This document shows positions 34,208-45,834 of a DNA stretch of 64,000 nucleotides, piece by piece. The stretch covers positions 15,515,532-15,579,531 of the forward strand of contig NC_090718.1 of NCBI RefSeq assembly GCF_040954835.1. Reading direction: 5' to 3'. This DNA comes from Lepisosteus oculatus (Eukaryota; Chordata; Actinopteri; Semionotiformes; Lepisosteidae). The position numbers and the translations under genes are program-made. The notes below the pieces were generated by a model. That model was not told the DNA's origin. It was given only the letters and a program-made list of their open reading frames with translations, and made no database searches. Numbering within the stretch: the first letter of the stretch is position 1; each line of letters opens with the position of its first letter.

Positions 34208-37200
34208 TATAAATAGGGGCGGTCTGTCCTACAGCTCCCGTAGGTTGGGGTCCCGACCCAGGGTGGGGAGCGCGTCCGTGAGCGGAGACAGGTGGGGGGG
34301 AGAGAGTCTGGCGGCCGGCCGGCCGGGAGACCGCGACTGGTACCTCGCTGCTCTCCCGGTACAGGCGCTTTGCTCGGCTGCCGGAAAAGAGAAAACAAAA
34401 AGCGTTTCAATCTCTCATACATGCACTAAACTTTTTTTTTTGCAGGTTTCACCAGAACAAGCAACGTTGTTCAAGGAGAAATTCATTTATAGCAAGCTTT
34501 ACCTCTCTCGCTTTAACCTTTACAGCAGGACGGGAGCAGCCGGCGTTTCGAGAGCAAGGTAAGCGGTTTCTCTCTCCTCTCACACCCGGGTTCAGTCTTT
34601 ACACCGGGTCTCACACGGCTGGGCTCCAGGGTCCTGCGGTCAGGTACCGGTAAGTCAAGCTACGAGTTTCCCCAAGTTAGAGGCTATACAGAGCGGTCGG
34701 CGCGTCTTCATGCAAACCGGCTCCGGAGGATGAAAACCCAGCCGGACCCGCAGCTGCACAGAGTCCGGAACCACAAGGAGCCCGCTACCGTTCGATTCGC
34801 CAGGACCGAGAGTGGGCGATACCGGTAAGCGACGAAGCCCCTGTGAAAGTGGTTTTCCGTCCTAAACGAGCCTTGAAGCTGCGCTTTCCTGACCGGGTCT
34901 CTCGGCTTCTAGGAAGAAGAGACTCGGACTCGCCTGTGGATCCGCCGCGGAGCTCCGGTCACTCGGTACACGGGTGGGTCTGCGCTCAGGTCTCCACGCC
35001 GAGAAGGACCCGACAGCCGCCGTTTAAAGCCCAGAGCCTCGCCCGGATACTCCACAAGCCTAGAATACAAACGAGAAAAAGGCGTATTTGACAGGTAAAA
35101 CGAAAAAAGGAAAAAAACATCAATATGAAAGCTGTAGGTTCAAGTCTAACACCAGTTTTCCTCCGCAGACTCGAAGCCACAAGTCAGCCCGTCCAACAGC
35201 TCCATCAAAGTAAGTTTCAACATAATTCACATTTAAAGCCCAGTGTTCTTGTACCATCGTGATAAAGCGCTCCGAAAGTGTCCGCCCAGAGAAACGGTAA
35301 AATTTCGAAACGTTTTGTTTGCAAACTCGCTATTTAAAGGCGAAGAAGCGACCCGGCTGTCGGAACCGCTAAAAAGCCGCGGATTGAAGTCTAATTGCAG
35401 ACTGACCGCACCTGCCTTCTCGGTCAGACTCGGCCAATAGGGGCGGCGGATCCCGGAGCTGCTCCTCTCGGCTGTTAACCAGCGAGTTTTCAAACAGCCC
35501 GAGGGCAGAAATCCTGTTAACTGTGGATTTGAGTTCACATCTCCCGACGGGCTCAGTTAAGCACAAGGTTCAACCTTACTTGGTAAAAAGGTTTTAGTCA
35601 GAGCTACACAATTTGCAGCCCTTCCAGTGCACTGTACTGCAGTAATATGACACAACCAGCTCCTGAATTCTGATTGTATGAACATCCTACCAATTATGAA
35701 TTCAATAGATCTGTGTACAGTAACTGGAATGCAGTGGACTGGAGAGGCTGCAAGTAGCTCTGACTCCAGAGCTAGATCAAGGTCCCACCTTCACAGTGCA
35801 ATACCCTGAGACAGGATGGGCTCCCACACTGACACTACACTGCCCACTCATGCTCTTTATCCACCTCAAGGCACTGCTGCTCACAGGAAATATAAATAAG
35901 CAACAAGCAAGAGTCAATCCCACACTGGGAGGGAGATGAGAAAAAGGTTCTGGCTGTGGAGTCACCTTGAGACAGAACAGGAGTCTGAAGAGGCTCATAG
36001 ACTGAAAGCAATAAGTTCTCATTAACCAGCAGGTCAAGGTGTGTTGAGGTAAAGATGCAAATTGTCAGCACTTCTTAAACCAGGTTCAATATTTATAGAG
36101 TTTATAATTCTTTCTTGAGGAACTGTTAATGGCTCCTGCCTTTCACCTGCTTTCTGACAGCATGCAAACCACACAGCAGCTCTCCTGCGCTTGTGTTGGG
36201 ATGAACTCGACTGTCGCAGGGGAAGGAGCTGTTTTCTGGAGACGTGGACCGAGTGAATTCTGTGGTTGGTATGTGAACATTCAGACACCAGGACTCTGCG
36301 GTGACAGTGTTAAGGATAGTTGTAGCTGATTTCTTCAGTTAAGAGAACTCCACAGCCAGAATAAATGTCCCTTTCAATGGGAATTCTCCCATACTTGTTC
36401 GTGTGCAGCTCCCATACTGAGCACATTGAAGCAAGCAGGCTTTTACTGCAGCTTAAACAATCATTTCTCGAAGAGCATCAGCTGCCCTCACACCCAAAGA
36501 AAGTCCAATCTTTTCATGGTCTAGAGCATTAATTCTAACAGCACAACATGCGAATAGATCACATTAATTCACGCCACTTCCCTGGTCACTCAGACCCCTC
36601 CTGTCAAGGTGTATTGATACAATGGGACACTAGATCATGCTGGGTTTCATTTGAAAGGTGTCCTGCATGAATATTGCAATGTCAACTTAGGCTTTACAGT
36701 CAAGCAATATGTACTGAACACAACAGTAATTTGAGGGATTATTTTACATTTGGATTCTGTGCACACATTTGATCATATTCCAGTAAAAACATCCTTTGTC
36801 CTCAGTCCTGTATATTGAAGTAATTGGGACACATTCATTTTAAGTAAATGAGGTCTGTGACCCATTGAGTTCAATCAGTAATCATCCTAGAAACTCCTGC
36901 TGCCACTGAGTACTTTAGTCTTCAGGTGATCATACTTCAGTTATTTCTTCCTGCTCCACTGGATTGAAAGCTGAAAGTAACTTGATCATTGTAAGGTTTT
37001 TCAGTTCTCCTCCTGATGACTTCCTTGGTTGCACTACGAATTATGACAGAATGCCACAACACCTGAATATTTGATGTGCATCCTCCAAGTTGAGATGTAG
37101 AGGACATGTATGGTGTCTGACTAACGCCACGTCTGATCCTAATCCTCACCCTGTACATGTGATCAACATCTGAGCTCAGGGGGGAGTGCAGAAGACCTTG

Positions 37201-39540
37201 AGGTGTTGCTGAAGTTCTCGGCTCTGAATCCACAACACCCAATGCATTAGTGCTGATGTAGGCGTAGAGGTGCAGAAAACTCCTCATTATCTCCCCAGGC
37301 CAGGCCATGACTCGCAGATAAGGTGCTGTTCTGTGGAGCATCTGCAGCTCCTTTCTGTCTGCACACTTGAACCTTTCATCTCTGTACTCTGAGCACATTC
37401 TGAAGCCTGGTGGAGGTAATGTCATGGCCTGGGGATGCATGAGTGTCTCCAACTGGTTCCCTCATCTGTATTAATGCTGCTCATGATGGCAGCAGAAGAA
37501 TGCTTTCTGTAGTTGACGGAAACACTGTCTCTAATGTAGGGGAAGATGCCTCCATACTTACTGGAGAGTGATTCACCATGCAGCATGCCAATAACTCAAA
37601 ATAGCTGATCAGTGCAACCAATGAGGTCTTCAGGAGAAAACAGAAACTGTCCAAGTCTGGCTGCAGATTTCAATCCAGCTGAGCATGATGCTACTTGCTG
37701 AAGTACTCATTTCAAGTAAGAGCACCTGAAGAAAGGGTAACTCCTGTTCTCCATGGAAGACAGAGTACAGTTGCTCATGTACTGACTTGTGCTCTGAAAT
37801 GTGTGTAGAGTGACGGTGTGCCAATATGTTAGAACATAGGATGAGGTTAAATTAGCCACCACTCCTGCTGTTCATCACTCACAGAGGACTGAGATTATAG
37901 ATTGCCAAGGTGAGCAGACTCTGACTGATCTCCAGGGTGATCTGAAGTAGATCTCCACACCCTGATATTATACAGGCACTCTTTCACTCCACTAAGGGAA
38001 CTGAATAAATTGGTACGAATGCTGACATGCACAATTAATCTGACATTTTTTGACTCTATAACTCCATTTTATGTATGTTTTCCTATATCAATACTAATGT
38101 TCTGGATTACTTAAGGTGAGAGCTAAACGGTGGGGATTTGTAACACCGGTCTGCAGCAGGAACACCTCAGTCAGGAGGTCAGCAGGAGAAAAGTGAACAG
38201 TCTAGTAATGGCCAAACTACACTCCACATCTCGCTCCACCTGAGCAGCAGTGTATATAGTAAAGAACACAAAAGCCCTAAACCCTCAAGAACAGACACCT
38301 CTGTAGCTGCAAAGTGTCTCGGATCACACAGAGAACAGTGAGCTCAATGTGTCCAGACTGCAGGCAATTATTGCCTCAAAAGGATCTAGAACCCTATGTG
38401 TCCTAATCTTTCCTGTTTGAAATGGCAGAGTTGAACTGTTTGTACTTGAATATTTTCAAGTGTGTGCACTCAATTCCAGAACTGTATGCTACTGGATTAA
38501 TTCATCTCCTGCTCACTAATAAAAATTGCTTGACTGTAAAGTTGTGGCTCATTGGGGGTGGGTACTGTGTCTAGACATAGGGGGAGTCCTGCTGTATTTA
38601 ACAATGCAGGGGGTTGACATGATTTGTTGTGAATCTGAGATCCCTGTGGGTGGGAGCAAACTGAGAACTAGATCTCATCAGGGGGAGCACTTGATTAGTA
38701 GGAACAGCCCCTTACCTGTAGTGCGCTGGAGCTCAGTTATTATAAAACCAATCTTCTCCAACAGCCTGGATCCCATGTATGATCTAGTGCTCAGTAGCCC
38801 CGCAGTGTCCCGGGACAGATGTGATATCGATACACTGCAGCCACACCTTGCTTTGTGTGATCCTGGGTCATACACATTGCTTAAAGCGCAACATTATTTT
38901 CAGAAAGCCAAGACCGACCTGAAACGAAGCAGAAGTTTCCAGCTTGAAAACAGGTAGCAGAATGCTGGTGCACGTAGAACTAAATATTTAAAATCATGTA
39001 ACATTTAGAACCACAATCCAGGTCACACGAACAAACCGCGTCTCTGTAAAACGCACTGACCTTATATAAGAGTGAATGTTAAAATTAATAAAACGTAAGT
39101 CGTGTGGCATCTACACTTGAATCAAAAATATAGCGTAAGCATCACCCATCCCATGAAGGAGGCCGTCTGAAGGTCAGAACCACGCAGCCTTAGTTTCACT
39201 TTTCCCGACAGTAGGACGAGCCCGCGTCCCGCAAAGCGAGGTGCGCTGTACTGCCCAGTGACTCCCTGTGCTCCTCCTCTCTCTCCTCACTGCATCTGCC
39301 TGCTGTCGCTGTCGCTTACCTGTTTTTCTTGTTTCAGGTCGCGCCTGGCTGCTGTCCCTGCCGCCCGGACAGAACCCATCCCGCACCGACCAGACTGCTG
39401 CAGCTGGGAAGGAAAATCACCACCACGGACGCGGTTACTTGTGATGCTGTAACTCGCTCTGTATTTTCTGTAACTCATTGTAACCAACAGTCTTTGATTT
39501 GTATGCTGCAACACTCAATAAAGAATTCCGAGTTCTGTCT
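34208..39540 (+). other. Uncharacterised spliced-looking locus, possible lncRNA gene
   Basis: A TATAAA box at 34208-34213 is followed by closely spaced splice-like signals. Acceptors include TTTTTTTTGCAG ending 34445 and TTTCCTCCGCAG ending 35168. Donors include GTAAGC at 34560, GTAAGT at 34650, GTAAGC at 34825, GTAAAA at 35094 and GTAAGT at 35209. A terminal exon may run from the acceptor TTCTTGTTTCAG (ending near 39337) to an AATAAA near 39518. Frame 34681-35091 is open for 136 codons and Arg/Lys-rich but contains no ATG. Frame 38526-38957 (143 codons) has no known domain. No product was recognised. The locus includes a decayed Tc1-like sequence. Transcription is inferred from signals only. 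Confidence 0.3.
37130..37720 (+). pseudogene. Decayed Tc1/mariner-like transposase
   Basis: Two plus-strand motifs in different frames match Tc1-like transposases. G-G-G-N-V-M-A-W-G-C-M-S lies near 37410-37450. D-F-N-P-A-E-H lies near 37665-37690, like the catalytic 'SPDLNPIEH' block. Stops and frame breaks lie between and around them, and spacing (about 76 codons) is shorter than normal. It cannot make a working protein. Terminal inverted repeats were not found. Confidence 0.45.
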
Positions 39541-39700
39541 TGTTTTCTTGGTAACATTATTTTAACACAAACGTAAAACCAAAGAAAAGGAGGAACACGA
39601 ATATTAACGAAGGGGCGTGGTTAACAAGAGGCGTGTCGCATTAATGAGGGGGTGTGGTGTATCATTAATGAGGGGCGTCACTTATGCAACGTCACACCGA

Positions 39701-39950
39701 CCAATCAAAATGTTCGGGTTAAAGCCCACCCCACAATTTTTACCCTCAAACGATTGGTCAAATTCCACAACCACGCCCATGTCCCGCCCCACAAGAAATC
39801 TGATTGGAAAGGACTTAGGACTATGATTTTAAAGTCATACTCCATGCTTCTGATTGGTTGACAGACGTGTCAATCAAAACACCACACCCCCAACGATGAC
39901 GCTGTTCTAAAAGGGTGTGTTTTTATGATTGACAAGACATTGACTCCAAT
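39701..39950. promoter_or_regulatory. Array of CCAAT boxes with GC/CACCC boxes
   Basis: CCAAT cores (either strand) lie at 39701-39705, 39753-39757, 39803-39807, 39853-39857 and 39946-39950. The three middle ones are spaced exactly 50 bp apart and point the same way. CACCC/GC-box-like strings (GGGGCGTGG, CCCGCCCC, CCACGCCC) lie among and before them. This looks like a regulatory block for NF-Y and KLF/SP factors between two uncharacterised loci. Function is inferred from motif density. Confidence 0.4.
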
Positions 39951-40379
39951 CACAAATGGCTGTCTCTAAGCCCTGCCCTGGGAGTGCTTTGTTTAATGTT
40001 AAAGACCTTTAATTAACTCATACATAATCAATGTACTCATTATAATTACTTAGCATAATTTGACATGTAAACTACAGAATAAAAAGTTAATCAGCGACCC
40101 TTTCAATGTTTCAAATCTCTGAAACATTTAAACATTTTAGATTAACGCGATGCAAAAGGCATCAAGACAGTTTCTTTGAAAAGAAATTATCCAAAAAAGA
40201 CAAATAATCAAGAATTTAAAAAACTGAACTATTTTATTTCAGTATAGTGTAAAAATACATTTTAGAAACTACAAAATCAAATTGAAATAGTTTTTTTCAA
40301 AGTTCAAAAAGTAAAACAGAAGCATGAACAAAACATTTAATTAAAATAAAGACAACTTGTGAACAATTTTAATAGAAAC

Positions 40380-40905
40380 TTAATTGCAAATAAGAGTTTT
40401 AACGCCGACGTCTTACTAACAAAACATAAACAGGGTAACTTTGTTTTTACACATTAAAGCTTTTGTTCAGTACAAAGTAAAAACGAAATATATCTGGAAA
40501 AAACACAATTTCCAATACAATTGTTTTTAAATTTAGTTCAATTTAACAACATACATATAAATAGCTCATTAGTATACAAGCAGCTGATGCCTGATTATAA
40601 TATATATATAATATGCAGATTTAATGCAAATGAGGGTTTCAACACCGACGTCTCACTAATAAAACACAAACAACAAAAATCACTTTTTACTCACTTAAGC
40701 AAAGTGAACGGTTTTGGTCTAAAATTCTCAAAAACAATTCTAACGAAAACCAGATTACATTAACAACACAAATGCAAATTAGCTCATTACAATACAAGCG
40801 ATCGGCCTCTGATTTTAATAAATGCAAATTAGCCCAAGTCGCCATCTTGCTGATCCAACGCAAACAACAAAAAAATCGCTTTTTACTCACGAGGTGAAAG
40901 TCAAG
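40380..40905. repeat. Three degenerate direct repeats with octamer motifs
   Basis: Units starting near 40383, 40622 and 40822 share an octamer-like element (ATTGCAAAT or ATGCAAAT). The first two also share a GCCGACGTC or ACCGACGTC block and TAACAAAACATAAAC-like sequence. The last two share CAACAAAAATC and 'CTTTTTACTCAC'. The unit is about 200-240 bp. They lie about 0.4-0.9 kb upstream of the TATA-containing locus at 41.3 kb. Confidence 0.5.
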
Positions 40906-41277
40906 CGGGTCCGATATGAATTCCGCACGGTGTTATAACGATATCACTAAAAAATTAAGCCAAAAAACAATAAAAATCGAGAAAACGCTCAGCTCCTAAT
41001 TGTGGCAGAACTTCCGGAAAAAGCCGTCACGGGGGCGGAGCTAATTTAAATATGCGCAGCCTCAGCCTATCAGGAGTCTTAACGTCACGCCGCCCAGTCC
41101 CGCCTCCTCGACGCAGAGGGTGGGGTTGGACCGCCCTCATGCGTTGGGAAGACGAACTACAAATTTGTTTAATAGTAAAATCGCCGCTATATATTGAATA
41201 TTAATAAAAGGTTTTTGTGGGCGGGGCCACGACTGATGTCGTCGTGCCTGTTTATTGGTCATTGTGGCTCCAAGGCC

Positions 41278-43025
41278 TATAAATTCTGGCCGGTCCGTTT
41301 ATCCTCCTTACGCGCGAGGGCCGGACAACAGAGAGGGCAGTAAGTATCGTGTGCGCAAACGCGCTTTAAGCTTTACTACTTTGTGCATTGACACCTGTAT
41401 GACATTATTGTGCCCGCGATAGTTTGGAAATGTTTTGTGAGAATTTTTTCTGTCTGTATATTTCTTATTCCTGTGAATATTCGCCCCTCTATTGTCCTGC
41501 AAATCCTGCTCTTCAACTCTGACTAACAGACTAACAGACTAACAGACCTAACTCCTTTCTCTCAATATCGCGCACAAAACCACATCTTCGGGCAGTCAAG
41601 CAGAACCATGTTTGAGTCGAGAGGTAAGTTTCAGTATTTTCTCTCCAGCTCTCTCTCTCCCTCTATCTCAATGTATTATTTTACCTTTCTATACTTCTTC
41701 CTCTGTCACTAATGTTCCAGATCTCTTCAAATAAAAGCTGAAGATTCATATGAACTCTGACAACCACAGGAGTACTGTGTGTCTTAAGCACTCCCTCTGG
41801 GTTCAGATGTTGATGGCATGTCCACTCCCTAACCCCACTACTACCCCAGTCCTCACTCTTCTGCATGTGATCAACATCTCAGCTCAGAGGAGGAGCTGTC
41901 CATCACTAAATCAGAGCTCAGACTACTGCAAACCAAGCAATTAGAGAGATGGAGCCCCGTTGTGGCAGAATACTTGAAACTTGTTTGAAAATGAATCAAC
42001 ACAAAATATTAGAGAGCTTTAGAGACTTAAGAAATATTAAATTTCCAAGTCCCCAAGACTGCTTGTGCTCTCTACCTGTTCCCCTCTCTGTAACTGTCAG
42101 GGCACTGATCTCGTGGAGGATTGTGATGGGGCATCTTGGGAGCTCCCTCTGTCTCCTGACCCTTCCTCCATCAATCTCACTCATTCCCTCTGTCGATTGC
42201 CCCCGTCTCTCTCTCTCTCACTGTTCAGCCGATCCCCCTGCCTGTGACCCCGGGTCCATACCTGTTGTCGGCGCTGCCTCTGACACCGTTTGTCTCCTCC
42301 TGGTCTGATGAGGCTGTGGATTGACGTGATCAAACCTCCTCCTGAGTCTCATCACCCAGGACTCCAGGTGAGTCCCCACTGACTCTTCTACCTCATTGTT
42401 CAAACAGGTAAATCTGGATTTCAAGCTGAAAGATGAAGGAGAAACATTTTTGCTGTAGAGTCTTTTTCAGGTGATCCTCTCTATTTTTCAGTTAAATTCA
42501 TCTTGTTCCCTTGCAGCCAACACACACTGATACAGCTCCCCACTCCAACATCTACATATTTAAAGTTTTTATGTTTTATGTTTAATGTTTCCATTTTTTC
42601 ACTCTCCTGGATCCAGTGTCATTTCCTTTATCTGTGTGTCCTTCTTCAATCCCTCCTGAAGATGAAAGATATACTGCTGAAGGCTGCAGATCCACAGCCT
42701 GTGAGTTTCTACTTGACCTTCCAGGTGACTACAAACTGAAACCCCTGAACTCCATGTTTCCATTATGTTATGGATTCATTTTCTTCTCTCTTGTCTCCTG
42801 AGATCTCACTTGTTCACACAGAGTTAATTTCCATCAGCCCTTTGCAGTCAAGACCACCAACGCAGTGAACTGACCCTAGCAGCAGCCTCAGGAGTTGTGA
42901 GAAAGTGTGTACGAGTTCAGTCTGTTTTAGTTTCTTCCTGCCTCCTTGTTGCTCTGTATACTTGACTCAGACACTGTGTAAAATGTCGAGTGCTGTGCTA
43001 AATAAAGGTTCTCCTGATTTCCTCA
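41278..43025 (+). other. Uncharacterised TATA-driven locus, possible small non-coding gene
   Basis: A TATA box (41278-41283) has a CCAAT box (ATTGGTC) about 25 bp upstream and GC boxes and an ETS-like CTTCCGGAA further up. Splice signals suggest a very short exon 1 (about 41308-41339, donor GTAAGT). Exon 2 would be 41596-41623, with an ATG at 41608 and donor GTAAGT. Exon 3 would be 42101-42367 (donor GTGAGT). One or more 3' exons would end at AATAAA near 43002. The frame from the exon 2 ATG stops a few codons into exon 3, so the transcript does not seem to code for a protein. I looked for C/D-box snoRNAs in the introns and found none. The product is unknown. Confidence 0.35.
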
Positions 43026-43029
43026 CTAT

Positions 43030-44500
43030 GAGCCCCTTCCTTCTCCAGCGGCGTTGAGCTATAATCTGTGTGTATGAACTAGATATTACTGTGTACAGCT
43101 GCTTCTTGAGCTGGAATTGTCAACTTGATCCATTCTGAGTGTTTACAGTTAGTAGTAAAGTCTTTATCTAAGGAAGTTAATTGAATGAGCTTTGATTTCA
43201 TTAATTTTGTTCTCTAGAAAGTTATTTTTGGTTGTTTTTACTGAACACTTCTGATTGATGTACTAATAGCTTTCATTCTCCCTATCAATTACTAAGTGAG
43301 GCTATTCAATCACTTCAGCCTGTATAATGAATGGAACTGATGTCACAACTTCCTAAGACATCATTGAAGCCTGTTTTCTATTGATCACCATTCTGCTGTG
43401 AGTTTTTCCAAAGGTTCTGATCTTTTGGGTATTGATAACAGATTTCTAGATCTCATCCTGACTTTCAGGGTCATTTTTGAGTAGTGTTTCATTCTGACTT
43501 GAAATTCATTCTCAGTTTATGGTAGCTGACTGAATTTGTACAATTGTCCTTGATTATTGTGAATGCCACTTGTGTTCCAACTTCCACCAGAGACTCCTAG
43601 TGTTTGTGCACAGTGCCAGCAGGAGTAATCACTCCCTTCCAGTGTCCCGCCCCACTCCGTTTCACGGGCTGGGAGAACACTTTCTCAAGGGAATATTTGG
43701 AATCAGTATTTGGATGCTCAAGCTGAATCCTTCCATGTGAACCAGTGATCTGAATCGCTTATTTTGAGCCTCTACAGAAGAGCACACTGAACCTGTGGAA
43801 GACTGCACTGTCACTGTGCAGCAACACTGCTGAATGACTGAAATATGGATTGGGGTTCAGCTGCGCCCATGAGGAGTTCTAGGTGTTTTAGTATTAGTGC
43901 TCAGGATGAGGCTGGGAGTTACTTCGTGCCGCTACACTGTGCATTAATCTCTGCGCGAGCTACTTCTCTGCACGCTCAAGTGCATCGCGCGGGGGCGGTG
44001 TGGATCCGAGACCCGCACAAGACGGGAAACAAGGGACGAAGGTGTAAAACCCACAGTAAAACCGTGTAAAACCCACAGAACGAACACACGGACGTAGCCA
44101 CGCTGGAGCAATTGTCGTTTCCAGCTAGTCAGTGTCCTGTTAATTCCCGCTACCGGTATTTATTACTAATTTTATGTTGAATTCATGTACATCTCCATCA
44201 TGTATACTATTATGTAAAATAGTTGAAAGCGAAGCTTTCTCTTTTGTTCAGAACGGTGTCATCATGATAACATGAAGATAACGCACCGTATACTTGCTGA
44301 CTATGTTGGAAAACACGTCGAGTTGCTATTTAGTTAATAACAAATCCGTGTTTGTCTAGTAGTGTATCCCCGCTCAGTAAAGCCTCTCTTAATTTGTCAA
44401 TACATTCGAACTATTATTAAAATACGTGAGGAGGCTAAATGTGAGTCTAATCAGAACTGTGCTCATGGCAGGCTCGTATGCGGTGCAATCGCCTGTATGC
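43030..44500. other. Intergenic spacer before TMEM45B
   Basis: AT-rich sequence with no recognised gene or repeat family, apart from possible older repeat material. Confidence 0.35.
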
Positions 44501-44534
44501 ATAAGGCAAGGCTGAAGCGGTGTGCTGGGAATGT

Positions 44535-44756
44535 TTTGGAATAATTGCCCTCCTCGACCGTGCGCACCTCCGTCAGTGCGCACAGGTGGGGTCCGGTCTG
44601 GAGGGCGCGCGCTGTGCAGGTGCGCAGGGCAGGCGCGAGGCGGAGCCAGCGGGCGCACCGCCGCGAGGCGCTCAGTCCGCTGGAGACCGCAGCCCGGAGC
44701 CCGGACACCCTCTGGCCCAGCCTAGGACACCGAGGAAGAGCCGCTCCGAAAATCAG
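44535..44756 (+). promoter_or_regulatory. CpG-rich region, probable non-coding first exon of TMEM45B
   Basis: A short CpG island ends at a consensus donor (CAG/GTATTT at 44757). The next acceptor on this strand with matching gene context is the TMEM45B coding exon at 46608, whose ATG is 21 nt inside it. A non-coding first exon is therefore expected upstream, and this is the best candidate. The start site is not resolved. Confidence 0.5.
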
Positions 44757-45834
44757 GTATTTCGTTTTTAAATGAAAGTGATTCATCCTTTTCTCACCTT
44801 AATCTTCGTTTTCTACCTTTTTAACATTAAAGGCGAGACAAGAAAATAGAATGGTGTTAAAAAAATGACTGCACGTTTTCTTGAACCTTGTGTCCATGAA
44901 CTGCAGGTTCGGGGCCGTTCACTGTAACAGAAAGTGCGAAACCCTTTTTTGAAAAGTAACTGGGAATCCAGTGGTGGGGTCTCGACTACATTCTCTGGCG
45001 TAAATTTGACAAGGCTTTCTTCAACCTTCAGAAAACCCATAGAGCTCCGGGAATAACACAAAATGACTTTAGAAAAATGTTTGGTGGCCAGATTTCCCAA
45101 AGCCTGCTTTGCGCCTGGGCCCTCAGGGAGCTCTGTTTGTCGCGCTGTTGTGATGGCGACCACAGCCCCGCAGAGCCCCGTGAACACCTGCCCGACGGAG
45201 CCACGGTGCAAAGTCTGCTGTCCGACTGATAGCGACGCTGCCTCTCAAACCGATTCCCCCCTACCGCAGTTACAGCATGTGCGAGCGTTTCTGTACCGCA
45301 GAGATCTCCACCTCGTCTAATAATAATAACAACAATCATCACCGCTTCCCAATGCTCGGGAGAAGAGGAAGCATTCTGTTCGGAATCTGTGACAGTTTGT
45401 GTGTTTTTACCCGAATATTCTGGGAATTCAAATCGCAATAAAATGAGAAGCATTTTTACTGTTCAGGAAGTCGGTGAACATTTACGCTTGGCCAGTGCCA
45501 AGGTGTTTATTAGTGTTTCCAAAGCAATGATATACTAACATTTACAGCAATAACATGTTATTGTTTCAGAGAGCCACTCTCTGTCCCTCAGGCTGGGACA
45601 GGAGATCACACACTGGGCTACAGCTCTATGGCAGTTTCCTCTCCCAGTAGGACTGTAGGTGTGGGAATACTGTAATTAGATTAATTAGATTAGGGATGGA
45701 TGCTTGTCTAATCAAGGTTTATTTATTAAAGTGCATCTGTGTCTCCTCTTCTCCCTACTGGCTGTGGGGGCACAGCCTGTCCTCTTTGGGCACAGACCTG
45801 GCTGTCCAGTTTCTATGGCCAGGCTGTGTCCATC

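Noticed and set aside
41340-42100. Search for C/D-box snoRNAs in the introns of the 41.3 kb locus
   Set aside because: No pair of RTGATGA and CTGA boxes with a terminal stem and normal spacing was found.
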